Shown: in pieces, positions 7,903 to 16,252 of the stretch | Layout: each line of letters opens with the position of its first letter | How positions within the stretch are numbered: position 1 is the first letter of the stretch | NCBI GenBank assembly: GCA_023150095.1 | Contig: JAKLLO010000035.1 | Location: 1-33,507 of the forward strand | Direction: 5' to 3' | Length of the DNA: 33,507 nucleotides | Source: Zoogloea sp. | GTDB lineage: Bacteria; Pseudomonadota; Gammaproteobacteria; Burkholderiales; Rhodocyclaceae | Made by a program: the position numbers and the translations under genes | The notes under the pieces: model-generated | The model's input: only the letters and a program-made list of their open reading frames with translations | Told to the model about the DNA's origin: nothing | Databases searched by the model: none

Positions 7903-10900
7903 ATGAAGATATCGACTTTCGTCAGCCGATCCGGCCTGTCTCGCGTGTTTGCCGCCGCGGCACTGGCCGTCGGCATCGCGGGCCCGGCCGGCGCTGGCAC
8001 GACGCCGCTGGCCGACCAGCCGATCCTCGTCGCGGACGTTCCGGCCAACGTGCTGCTGACCATGTCGGTGGAGTTCCCGACCGCCATGAACCGGGCGTTC
8101 AAGGGCGGTTTCGACGGCACGGCCTCGGCGCCGTATCTGGGTTATTTCGATCCCTACAAGTGCTACGAATACACGGGCGGGGCAGACGGTTACTTCCGGC
8201 CGATCAGCAAGTCGGGCTCCAACTACACCTGCTCGGGGGCATGGAGCGGTCACTTCCTCAATTGGGCCACGATGCAGGGCGCGGACATCTTCCGCTGGGC
8301 GCTCACGGGCGGTAACCGAAGCACCGACACGCCGCGCACCTTCTCCGACGGAGGCGCGGCCCAGACCATTCTCGAGCGCGCCTATGCCGCACGGCAGGGT
8401 GAGTTCATGTACCAGTTTCCCGACAAGAACATCTACGGGAAGGACATCCTCAACTATACGAACCCCGCGGATTACGGTGCTTCGTCTGGGGCAATCACCT
8501 CGAGCAGCTCACTCCTCATCCGCAACGGCGGGCAAGGCATCCAGTTTGCGCTGAAGCTCAACAGCCTCGACAGCTTCGCCTTCCTGAACGTCCGGGCCGA
8601 AGTCTGCCGCGATCCGGACGGCACCGGCACGCTGCTCGAAGGCAACTGCAAGAAGTACGCAAATACCTCGGGCACCAAGACCCTCTACAAGCCGGTCGGC
8701 CTGATCCAGCAGTACAAGGACAAGATGTACTTCGGGGCTTTCGGCTATCTGCTCCTGAACGACAACAACAACTGGGACGCGGATGGTACGGCCAACATCT
8801 ACAAGGATGGTGGCGTGCTGCGGGCGATGGTCCAGAGCGTCGACTCCGAGATCACCGAGACCGGTGCTTTCGTCACCGACCCCTACAACATGTTGGCGGC
8901 GCAGGGCGTCACCTACAGCGGCACGATCAACTACCTCAACAAGTTCGGCCAGAAATCCAAGTCGTACAAACTGTGGGATCCGGTGAGCGAGCTCTACGCC
9001 GAGGCGATCAAGTATTTCAAGAACCTCAAGCCGACCAAGTCCTATGTGTCGGGCGTGAACGCCGCCAACCGCGATGACTTCCCGGTATTCACCACCTGGA
9101 ACGATCCGGCCACCGATGCGAAGTACCCCAAGAAGGGCCCGCTGTCCTGCAAGAAGAACTACATCGTCGGTATCGGTGATACCAACAGCAACTTCGACTT
9201 CAACCTTTCCGGCTCGCCGCTGGGGTATCCGGCCGACGTCGATTCGAACATGGGCTCTCTCAAGACCGCCAAGGCGTGGACCGATGAAGTCGGCGCCCTG
9301 GAGGGCATTCCGGGCTTGAGCGCCAGGACGATCTACAACGGCAGCTTTTACATCGCCGGGCTTGCCTACTACGCCCATTCCACCGATCTGCGTACCGACA
9401 TCGATGGCTTCCAGACGGTGGACACCTACTGGATGGACGTGATGGAAGTTGGTTACGTCTCGAAGAACCAGTATTGGCTGGCCGCCAAATATGGCGGCTA
9501 CAAGAAGCCCAGCAAGACGACGCCGCCGGGGCCCTTTGATTCCTCCAAGGATGTGTGGGTCGACAAGACTGTTGCTGGCGCGCCGATCCGCAGCCGCGAT
9601 GGCGATCCGCTGCCGAACAACTACTTCACGGCCGACAACCCGGACTCGATGGTGGCCGGTCTTCGCAGCGCGTTCCAGAGCATTGCCTCGGGCTCGGGCT
9701 CGGGTGCGGGCGCGGCGCTGTCCAGCTCTCAGGTCAATGCGTCCAGCGGCGGTTCGAACACCTACCAGGGTTCTTACGACGCGGCGTCCTGGTCGGGCGA
9801 CATCACGGCTTCCAAGGTCAACAAGGTTGCCTCCGACGACTCCCTCGACGTGACCACCCTGTGGCACGCAGCCGCCAAGGTCGATGCCCAGGGCAGCTCA
9901 GGGCGCAAGATCATCACCCTCGCGCCCACCGACAAGAGTCTGACCAAGCCGACGCCGGCCGACCTCAAGGGCACCGCCTTCCGCTGGAGCAACCTCAGCC
10001 CGACCCAGCGCCTCAACCTGAGCAGAACCTCATCGGCACCCACCGGTGATCCGGTGGACGGAGAGCGCATCCTCGACTATCTGCGGGGTGATCGCACCTA
10101 CGAGTCCACCACAGCGGTGAGCAACCTCTACCGCCAGCGTGCGTCACTGCTCGGCGACATCGTTGATTCGAAGGTCGTTTATCTCGGCAAGCCCAGCGCG
10201 TCCTACGCCGAGTCCTATAACCCCGGTTACACCCGCTTCAAGACGGACAACGCCGCCCGCGACCCGCTGATCTTCGTGGGCGCCAACGACGGGATGCTGC
10301 ACGCCTTCAATGCCTCCGAAGGGACGAAGGGGGGGCAGGAAGTCTTCGCGGTCGTGCCGTATTCGGTTTATGAAGGGCCGGATCTCAACCCCGAAGTCAG
10401 CGGCCTTCAGGCTCTCGCCCGCAAGACCTACTCGCACCACTACTACATGAACGCCACGCCCGAGATCCGGGATGTGGACTTCGCCCGCACCGGCGCACGC
10501 CTCGACTCCTTCGGCCCCAGCGCCGAGGCTGACTGGCGCACGATCCTCGTCGCCGGCCAGGGCAAGGGCGGTCGAAGCTTCATCGCGCTCGACGTCACCG
10601 ACATTTCCGATTCGCTCACCGAGGACGAAATGGCGGGCAAGGTGCTGTGGGAGTTCACCCACCCGGACATGGGCTTCAGCTTCGGTCGCCCGCTCATCGC
10701 CAAGACCCGTCGCTGGGGCTGGGTGGTGATCCTCACTGGCGGCTACAACAACGTCGGTGGCACCAAGCCGGGCCAGGGGGCGCTGTTCATCCTCAACGCC
10801 AAGACCGGGGAGTTGCTGGGTTCGTCGCCGGTCTACACCGGGGCCGATTCCGGCACCGCAAGTGCGCCATCGGGCCTCGCGCAGGTCGAGGGTTACACGC

Positions 10901-11703
10901 CGAGCTATCAGGATTACACCCTGGACTACGTCTATGGTGGCGACCTCAACGGCAACCTGTGGCGCTTCGATTTCAGCAATCCGGCCGATGATCTTCCTCC
11001 GGTGACCAAGATCGCAGAGTTCTCCACCGGTGGCGTCGGCCAGCCGATCACCACTGCGCCGAAGATCGAGTATTCCGCCGATGACTTGAAGCGCTACGTG
11101 TTCGTCGGCACCGGCCGGCTGCTTTCCCCCGAAGACCAGGGGAACACACAACAGCAGTCCATGTACGCCGTACGCGACGGCACCAAGACCCGTGCGTTTG
11201 GTACCAAGCCCTATCAGGTGGCCTTCCCGTCCGGTGGCTTCTTCCCGGTCACGCGCAGCAACCTCGTCGAGGTCACGGATCTGATCGAAGGCGCAAAGCT
11301 CGACAGCGCCAAGCCGATGGGCTGGCGTTACGACCTTACCGGCGTCAACGCCGGCGTCACCGAGCGGGTCATCCTGAGCCTTCAGGCCAATGACGGGGTG
11401 GTGACTTGGGTTGGTTCGATCATGAACGACGACCCCTGCAATGCCAGCGGCAATGCGATCGTCTATGCGGTTCACTACGGTACGGGCCAGAGCGTGCTGT
11501 ACAAGCTCGAGAGCGGCCTTTACAAGCAGGTCGAGATGACCGAGCCGATCGTCGGTGGTCTCGCGGATACCACCCTGGTCCGCGTTGGATCGAGCATCCG
11601 GGTGCTGGGGACGGACGTGAAGGGCAAGTCGAGCATCTACGGCAACACGGTGTCGGAGTCGGGCGAACCCCGGGTTGTGAACTGGCGGATCATCCGAGAG
11701 TAA
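7903..11703 (+). CDS. pilY1: Type IV pilus tip adhesin/assembly factor PilY1
   Basis: Protein of 1266 aa with a Sec signal peptide (cleavage expected after GPAGA, about residue 29). The N-terminal 600 residues are variable. The C-terminal half is the PilC/PilY1 beta-propeller, shown by FVGANDGMLHAFN (about 792-804), LVAGQGKGGRSFIALDVTD, VVILTGGYNN, and DYVYGGDLNGNLWRFDF near 1014, an Asp/Asn-rich loop of the calcium-site type. An RGD lies at 728-730 in DYLRGDRTYE. PilY1 sits at the pilus tip, promotes extension and takes part in adhesion and surface sensing. GAAGGA six bases before the ATG at 7903 fixes the start; a TTG two codons earlier is in frame. It is the last gene of the operon. Confidence 0.94.
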   Translation: MKISTFVSRSGLSRVFAAAALAVGIAGPAGAGTTPLADQPILVADVPANVLLTMSVEFPTAMNRAFKGGFDGTASAPYLGYFDPYKCYEYTGGADGYFRPISKSGSNYTCSGAWSGHFLNWATMQGADIFRWALTGGNRSTDTPRTFSDGGAAQTILERAYAARQGEFMYQFPDKNIYGKDILNYTNPADYGASSGAITSSSSLLIRNGGQGIQFALKLNSLDSFAFLNVRAEVCRDPDGTGTLLEGNCKKYANTSGTKTLYKPVGLIQQYKDKMYFGAFGYLLLNDNNNWDADGTANIYKDGGVLRAMVQSVDSEITETGAFVTDPYNMLAAQGVTYSGTINYLNKFGQKSKSYKLWDPVSELYAEAIKYFKNLKPTKSYVSGVNAANRDDFPVFTTWNDPATDAKYPKKGPLSCKKNYIVGIGDTNSNFDFNLSGSPLGYPADVDSNMGSLKTAKAWTDEVGALEGIPGLSARTIYNGSFYIAGLAYYAHSTDLRTDIDGFQTVDTYWMDVMEVGYVSKNQYWLAAKYGGYKKPSKTTPPGPFDSSKDVWVDKTVAGAPIRSRDGDPLPNNYFTADNPDSMVAGLRSAFQSIASGSGSGAGAALSSSQVNASSGGSNTYQGSYDAASWSGDITASKVNKVASDDSLDVTTLWHAAAKVDAQGSSGRKIITLAPTDKSLTKPTPADLKGTAFRWSNLSPTQRLNLSRTSSAPTGDPVDGERILDYLRGDRTYESTTAVSNLYRQRASLLGDIVDSKVVYLGKPSASYAESYNPGYTRFKTDNAARDPLIFVGANDGMLHAFNASEGTKGGQEVFAVVPYSVYEGPDLNPEVSGLQALARKTYSHHYYMNATPEIRDVDFARTGARLDSFGPSAEADWRTILVAGQGKGGRSFIALDVTDISDSLTEDEMAGKVLWEFTHPDMGFSFGRPLIAKTRRWGWVVILTGGYNNVGGTKPGQGALFILNAKTGELLGSSPVYTGADSGTASAPSGLAQVEGYTPSYQDYTLDYVYGGDLNGNLWRFDFSNPADDLPPVTKIAEFSTGGVGQPITTAPKIEYSADDLKRYVFVGTGRLLSPEDQGNTQQQSMYAVRDGTKTRAFGTKPYQVAFPSGGFFPVTRSNLVEVTDLIEGAKLDSAKPMGWRYDLTGVNAGVTERVILSLQANDGVVTWVGSIMNDDPCNASGNAIVYAVHYGTGQSVLYKLESGLYKQVEMTEPIVGGLADTTLVRVGSSIRVLGTDVKGKSSIYGNTVSESGEPRVVNWRIIRE

Positions 11704-11720
11704 TCCGCGCTGTTGCGGGC

Positions 11721-11749
11721 TTGAAGCGAAAAGCGCTGTCCCGTATAAT
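11721..11749 (+). promoter_or_regulatory. Sigma-70 promoter of tRNA-Thr
   Basis: TTGAAG at 11721-11726 and TATAAT at 11744-11749, separated by 17 bp, end 12 bp before the mature tRNA. The -10 is perfect and the -35 matches four of six. It lies just after the pilY1 stop, so the tRNA need not depend on read-through from the pilus operon. Confidence 0.8.
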
Positions 11750-11761
11750 CCGCGGCTCGCT

Positions 11762-11837
<76 letters not shown>

Positions 11838-11850
11838 AAGAAACAAGTGG

Positions 11851-11880
11851 AAAGGCCAACCCTCCGGGGTTGGCCTTTTT
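11851..11880 (+). terminator. Rho-independent terminator after tRNA-Thr
   Basis: A 12-bp perfect stem (AAAGGCCAACCC with GGGTTGGCCTTT) and 4-base loop TCCG, ending in a run of T. It is a classical intrinsic terminator placed 13 bp after the tRNA. The A-run before the 5' arm could let it work in the opposite direction too. Confidence 0.92.
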
Positions 11881-12150
11881 GCGTTGGGTGTTCCGTTGGT
11901 CGCAATTGCTGCGGCCGGGTGTGGTGCGGGGGCATCGGCTCATCGGCATCTCCGGGGGCCGTGGGTCTCCTTGCCGTTTGTCTCGCCGAGAGTGAATGGC
12001 TGCACGCGGATGCCGTGCGTCTTGCAAGGGTGTCGAAAGGTTTTCTTCAAGGGTTTGAAAGCCTTTTACAGCGAAAATTCGGGGCCCGAATCCAAAAAAC
12101 AGAAGAACAACGCGTGAGCTTCATCGCGCTCCCCATGTAGCCGCCCTGAA
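11881..12150. other. Gap without a convincing gene; short imperfect direct repeat
   Basis: No reading frame here has a ribosome site or a recognisable product. Two similar 20-base units lie at 12025-12044 and 12048-12067 (CAAGGGTGTCGAAAGG then TTTT, and CAAGGGTTTGAAAGCC then TTTT), giving a 23-bp period. A 7-1-7 inverted repeat (ATTCGGG/CCCGAAT) lies at 12077-12091. They may be leader elements of the deacetylase gene; no function is known. Confidence 0.45.
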
Positions 12151-12894
12151 ATGACCCGGATAAACATCTTGACGTATCACCGTGTGGGGGATTTTCCGAC
12201 ACGGATGCCGAGCCATCGAGGCCAGTATTGTCACCGTCCGCGTTTCAAGGCGCAGATGGCGATGCTGGCGCGCTGCGGTTACACGGTGATCGACATCGAT
12301 ACGGCGGCGGCCGGGCTGCGTGGAGAAGTGGCGCTGCCAGTGCGGCCAGTGGTCTTGACGTTTGATGATGGTTACGTGGATTTTCTGGAGCACGCCGCGC
12401 CGGTCCTGAAGGCCCATGGTTACCCGGCTGTCGTCTATGCGGTTGCGGGCATGTTGGGTGGAACGTCCGCATGGGTGACGCCGGAGGGCATCGAGTCTGC
12501 TCCGCTCATGAGCGCAGCGCAGCTTCGGGAAGTGCGGGCGATGGGCTTTACCGTGGGCTCGCATACCGTCAGCCATCCGCGCCTGGCCCAGCTCAACACC
12601 CGGCAGATCACCGAAGAGACGACGATCAGCAAGCGGATCCTCGAAGACGCGCTGGGCGGCTCGGTCGATCACTTTTGCTACCCTTACGGCAATCATGACA
12701 TCCGTGCCGTGAACGCCGTAGCGGAGGCCGGCTACGTGACCGCGACGACCTGCGTGCGGGCCATCGCCACGCCGCCAGACGATTTGCTGAGCCTGCCCCG
12801 CAAGCCAGTCTCCCAGGGCAACTCCTCGCTTGGGGTGCTGTGGAAGCTGCTGACCAAGAACACCCCCCGCACCACGCCGATTCGTCGCGTGTGA
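12151..12894 (+). CDS. Polysaccharide deacetylase (NodB homology, CE4 family)
   Basis: Protein of 247 aa, essentially one NodB domain. The CE4 motifs are FDDGY (71-75, catalytic base and metal Asp), HTVSH (138-142, the metal-binding His pair) and CYPYG (176-180). These enzymes remove N- or O-acetyl groups from glycans in a metal-dependent reaction. No signal peptide or membrane segment is visible, since the protein starts directly with MTRINILTYHRVGDFP, so it may act in the cytoplasm on a precursor or be exported in another way. The start codon is the ATG at 12151, without a clear ribosome site. The gene stands alone between the tRNA unit and a long non-coding stretch, so the substrate is unknown. 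Confidence 0.87.
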   Translation: MTRINILTYHRVGDFPTRMPSHRGQYCHRPRFKAQMAMLARCGYTVIDIDTAAAGLRGEVALPVRPVVLTFDDGYVDFLEHAAPVLKAHGYPAVVYAVAGMLGGTSAWVTPEGIESAPLMSAAQLREVRAMGFTVGSHTVSHPRLAQLNTRQITEETTISKRILEDALGGSVDHFCYPYGNHDIRAVNAVAEAGYVTATTCVRAIATPPDDLLSLPRKPVSQGNSSLGVLWKLLTKNTPRTTPIRRV

Positions 12895-13632
12895 GTCTTG
12901 CGCGAGCTCGTTGCTGCCTGCCTCTGTGACGAGCGACAGGGCGCCGGTTCGGGTGGTCAGCGCTGGAGCGTTTGGTGATGGGCGCCTGGCAGAGGGCGAA
13001 GAGGGCGTGGGCGCTGGCTTTGGCGATTCAACGTGCTCGGGTGATCTGGTCTCGGTGCGAAGGCGGGTGCTAGCTCATCGGAGCGTGCGGAGCAGCCGGG
13101 CCGCGCCGTTCGATGGTCACCTCGGAAAGTGCGCCTCCCATCAGCGCTGACGCTCAGTCCCGTCGCTGCACGTTGACGATTTCGAGCGGCACGCACATGC
13201 GGGGCGAAGCCTGGCTGTCGTTCGCAAGCTGCACCGAGGGGGCACGCTGCCGCAGGGCTCTGCGATAACCAGACTATACGGCGTCTCGGGATTCCAACTT
13301 TCCATCGTGCGCGAGCACGCTGCTTGCCGGCGCTGCCACAGATGGCTTCCGGGCGTCCGCCGGGAGCGTGGGCTCGCGCGTGGAATGCGCCGTGGGTCGG
13401 TCACCCGGCGGAGTCTGGTCGTGGCCGTCCAGGAGGACAAGGGGAGAGGCTATCCAGAACGAGTGACTTCCCGGTGGAAACCGCCGCGGCGGGAGTTGGC
13501 AGCCGCTTCGGGCTGCCGATGCGCCCTCAAGCCCATCGAGATGCCGCCGTTACCAGAAAGCGCGCCGCGCATGCCCGGGATGGGGCGTTGCGGCGCTTCT
13601 GTACGCCTGACCACTCTCGGACAACAATAAAT
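12895..13632. other. Long non-coding stretch upstream of chemoreceptor gene
   Basis: About 740 bp without a supportable gene. Short frames on both strands lack ribosome sites, and their products are Arg/Pro/Ser-rich shadows. A hairpin lies at 13498-13517 (GGCAGCC, loop GCTTCG, GGCTGCC). I found no known riboswitch, tRNA or transposon end. It could hold a small RNA, a long 5' leader for the chemoreceptor, or a decayed gene. Confidence 0.5.
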
Positions 13633-15660
13633 ATGCTCAAGCAAAAACCCCTTGTTCTGCAGGTCGTTCTGCTCTGCATCGTCGGTGTGACGTTGATGGT
13701 GGTGCTGCTGGTTGCGGCCGTTGCCGCCCTTTCGAGGCAGAGCGCGCTGGTGAAGGCGGAAGAGTCCCTCGCCATCCAGGCCGACATGACCGTCTCGATG
13801 CTGGCCTACGCCCAGGATGCGCTCGAGCGTCGCGCCAAGGACGCGCTGGGGCAGTTCGTCGAATCGTTTGATGGCGTACCTCGCTTGACCGGTTCGGAGG
13901 TGACGACCTCCTTCGGCAACGTGCCGGGCATCGCCATCGGCAACCACGTGCTCAGCGGCGATACGCAGACGCTCGCCGCCTATAACAAGGCCCACTCCGA
14001 CCGCGAGCCGGCCGTGCTGGTGCGCCGTGGAGACCGCTTCTACCGCGCCGCCACCCTCCTGAAGGATAAGCAGGGCAACTCCCGCAACGGTGAGCTGGTG
14101 GAGGGGGCGGGCGACTATCCGAACATCCTCCTGACCGGCAAGCCTTATCTGGGGTCGGTCGAACGCAGCGGCAAGCTGTTCGTGCTGGCGGCGGTGCCCC
14201 TGAAGGATGCCGCGGGTGCGGTCGTCGGGGCGATGACCATGCGGGTCGATGCAGAGTCCAGCGTCGGGCTCATCAAGGAAAAGCTCTCCAAGGTTACCGT
14301 CGGCAAGACCGGCTATCCGTACATCCTGTCGGCCCCGTCGGGCGACAACAAGGACGTGCGCTTCATCTACCACCCGAAGTTCGAGGGCAAGACCGTTGCC
14401 GAGATGGACGAGCGCCTGCGCAAGATCGTCGACGAGCTGGTTCGCAAGCGCAACGGCACCGTCACCTACCTGTGGGGCGAGCCGGGCGCCGAGGCCGAGA
14501 AGATGGTGGTGGTGCGCGAGCTGCCCGATCTGCACTGGATGGTGGCCACAGGGTCATGGGTGGATGAGTTCGTCGAGGATTCCCACACGTTGCGCAACCG
14601 CATCGCCTTGCTGGCGGTGGGGTCCGGCGTGTTGCTGATCGTGGTGCTGGCCTTCTTCCTGCGTCGCCGGCTCCGCCCGCTCACCCACCTGGCCGGACTG
14701 GTATCGCGTTTTGGCGACGGTGACCTGAGCGTCCGCGCGGCTGCCGAGCCCGGAAGCCAGTGCGAGATCGACCTGATCGGCCGGAGCATCAACAACGCTG
14801 CGGATTCGATGCGGGTGCTCGCCGGGAGCATCCAGCAGACCAGCCATCATCTCCAGCAGACCGCCAGCAGCATGTCCGATTCATCGCGCCAGCTGGGTGA
14901 TGCAACCCGCCATCAGAGCGAATCCGCGTCGGCGATGGCGGGCACCACCGAGCAGCTCACCGCCAGCGTCAGCCTGGTGGCCGGCAACGCGGCACACGCG
15001 CTGGCGCTCACCCGCGAGACCGCCGATTCGGTGACAGAAGGCGTCGACAGCGTGCAGGCCACCATCCGTCACCTCAACGACACCGCCGGCACCGTGCAGG
15101 ATGCGGCCACCCAGGTGGAACAGCTGGGCCAGCGCTCCCAGGAGATCCACAAGGCGCTCAACGCCATCCGCGACATCTCGGAGCAGACCAACCTGCTGGC
15201 CCTCAATGCCGCCATCGAGGCGGCCCGGGCGGGCGAGCAGGGTCGCGGCTTTGCGGTGGTGGCCGACGAAGTGCGCAAGCTGGCCGAGCAGTCGGGCAAA
15301 TCCGCTTCGCTGATCGACACCATCCTCACCAGCATCCAGGACGGCGTGAGTTCGGTAGCCGAATCAGCCCGCCGGGCGGTGGGGCAGGTGAGCCTCAATG
15401 TGGAGGCGTCCCAGCGCGTCGAGTCGGCCTTACAGGCGATCCACGACCGTGCCGGACGCATGTCGTCCGCAGTGGCCGACATCGCCCGGGCCACCCAGGA
15501 ACAGACTGAGGCCAGCCGCTCGATTTCCAGCAGCGTCGAATCCGTCGCCCATTCGGTGCTGGAAACCAGCCAGTCAGCCGAAGCCAACCGCCGGCAGGCC
15601 GACGAAATGCTGAAGGTTGCCGACGAGCTCGATCGCGTGGTGGCGCGCCTCAAGCTGTAG
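13633..15660 (+). CDS. Methyl-accepting chemotaxis protein with dCache-type sensor
   Basis: Protein of 675 aa. The order is membrane segment 1 (about 10-35, [20 protein letters not shown]), a large periplasmic sensor of about 290 residues resembling the Cache_3-Cache_2 type ([27 protein letters not shown]), membrane segment 2 (about 325-345), HAMP, and a cytoplasmic signalling domain with the hairpin tip [20 protein letters not shown] starting near 517. Ligand binding would signal through CheW/CheA. Cache sensors of this kind often bind small carboxylates, but the ligand cannot be read here. The start is the ATG at 13633, chosen because membrane segment 1 follows directly; the ribosome site is poor. 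No C-terminal CheR-binding pentapeptide is seen. No other chemotaxis genes lie nearby. Confidence 0.94.
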   Translation: MLKQKPLVLQVVLLCIVGVTLMVVLLVAAVAALSRQSALVKAEESLAIQADMTVSMLAYAQDALERRAKDALGQFVESFDGVPRLTGSEVTTSFGNVPGIAIGNHVLSGDTQTLAAYNKAHSDREPAVLVRRGDRFYRAATLLKDKQGNSRNGELVEGAGDYPNILLTGKPYLGSVERSGKLFVLAAVPLKDAAGAVVGAMTMRVDAESSVGLIKEKLSKVTVGKTGYPYILSAPSGDNKDVRFIYHPKFEGKTVAEMDERLRKIVDELVRKRNGTVTYLWGEPGAEAEKMVVVRELPDLHWMVATGSWVDEFVEDSHTLRNRIALLAVGSGVLLIVVLAFFLRRRLRPLTHLAGLVSRFGDGDLSVRAAAEPGSQCEIDLIGRSINNAADSMRVLAGSIQQTSHHLQQTASSMSDSSRQLGDATRHQSESASAMAGTTEQLTASVSLVAGNAAHALALTRETADSVTEGVDSVQATIRHLNDTAGTVQDAATQVEQLGQRSQEIHKALNAIRDISEQTNLLALNAAIEAARAGEQGRGFAVVADEVRKLAEQSGKSASLIDTILTSIQDGVSSVAESARRAVGQVSLNVEASQRVESALQAIHDRAGRMSSAVADIARATQEQTEASRSISSSVESVAHSVLETSQSAEANRRQADEMLKVADELDRVVARLKL

Positions 15661-15684
15661 TCTCGCCGCGCGGGTTTTAACCGA

Positions 15685-15720
15685 ACGCCGACGCCTCCGG
15701 TTTGCCCGGGGCGTCGGCGT
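15685..15720. terminator. Hairpin between convergent genes, probable terminator
   Basis: An 11-bp perfect stem (ACGCCGACGCC with GGCGTCGGCGT) and a 14-base loop, starting 25 bp after the chemoreceptor stop and 15 bp before the end of the convergent small gene. No long T-run follows in either direction, so termination may be weak or factor-aided. Placement between convergent ends supports a bidirectional role. Confidence 0.6.
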
Positions 15721-15734
15721 CTTGACGTGGTGCG

Positions 15735-15935
15735 TCAGCGGTCGTGCAGCCAGCGCTCGGCCTGCGGCGCGCTGTCGCGGGGAATCTTCAGGCCGATGGT
15801 GGACAGGCGGGCGAGCCGCGACGCGCGGGTGGTTTCCGTGATCCAGCGGAGCACGCGGCACAGCCAGGCGGGCAGGCCATCGATTTCATGCATGAGGGCG
15901 CTCCGGTTCAAGTGGCGAAGCGCTGCAGTATTCAT
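15735..15935 (-). CDS. Small protein of unknown function, 66 aa
   Basis: I do not recognise it. It is a 66-residue basic protein with a central helix rich in Trp, Leu and Arg (LPAWLCRVLRWITETTRASR, then LARLSTIGLKIPRDSAPQAE). The style resembles DUF1127-like small proteins, but the diagnostic pattern is not clear. The start is the ATG at 15935, with only a weak GAAG upstream. It lies 10 bp after the stop of another small gene on the same strand, and both follow the glycosyltransferase gene. The hairpin at 15685-15720 closes the group. That spacing is the main reason to believe it is real. Confidence 0.55.
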   Translation of the reverse strand: MNTAALRHLNRSALMHEIDGLPAWLCRVLRWITETTRASRLARLSTIGLKIPRDSAPQAERWLHDR

Positions 15936-15945
15936 GCGGCGCGCT

Positions 15946-16203
15946 TCAGTTTGATGACGTCATGCCGGATGGAAGCTGTTTTCGGCTTCCGGTGATGCGA
16001 AAGGCTTGCGTCCGCAGGGATTGGGACTGGGCGAGGTTGTGCAGGGATTGCTGCTGGCCAAAGGCGTCGCGTTCGCTCACCGGGCGCCGGCTGGCCTCGA
16101 TGGAGCGGATGCAGCGCCAGCGGGCACGGCCCCCGCTGACGATCTTCTGCATCGCTTCCGGTGGATGGTAGGTCATGCAGTGGTAGCAATAGATGCTGTT
16201 CAT
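15946..16203 (-). CDS. Small CxxC-containing protein of unknown function, 85 aa
   Basis: I do not recognise the family. The N-terminus is striking: MNSIYCYHCMTYHPPEAMQK, with Cys6, Cys9, His8 and His13, and a third Cys at 31 in RARWRC. This could be a small metal-binding knuckle. The C-terminal half is polar and Gln/Ser-rich (QQQSLHNLAQSQSLRTQAF). The ATG at 16203 is preceded by GGAGGAG at good spacing, which supports real translation and sets the start. It follows the glycosyltransferase gene by 49 bp and precedes another small gene by 10 bp. No signal peptide is seen. Confidence 0.68.
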   Translation of the reverse strand: MNSIYCYHCMTYHPPEAMQKIVSGGRARWRCIRSIEASRRPVSERDAFGQQQSLHNLAQSQSLRTQAFRITGSRKQLPSGMTSSN

Positions 16204-16252
16204 CGCAGGGGCTCCTCCGGGTTTCGACGGTGATTCAAGTTTTGGTGGGCGA

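Noticed and set aside
8509..9867. Open frame of 452 codons on the minus strand inside pilY1 (and a similar one at 10144-11475)
   Set aside because: No ribosome site or motif; the plus-strand PilY1 frame has signal peptide and propeller motifs throughout.
12077..12091. 7-1-7 inverted repeat ATTCGGG/CCCGAAT
   Set aside because: Short, not near a promoter I can identify, and not placed as a terminator; kept only as a note in the gap entry.
13250..13290. GCGATAA-like element, considered as a flagellar sigma-28 promoter for the chemoreceptor
   Set aside because: No TAAA-type -35 at the right distance, and it is more than 350 bp from the start codon.
13324..13632. N-terminal extension of 103 residues on the chemoreceptor
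   Set aside because: Membrane segment 1 follows the ATG at 13633 directly, as expected for a chemoreceptor; the extension is Arg/Pro-rich and unlike any sensor.
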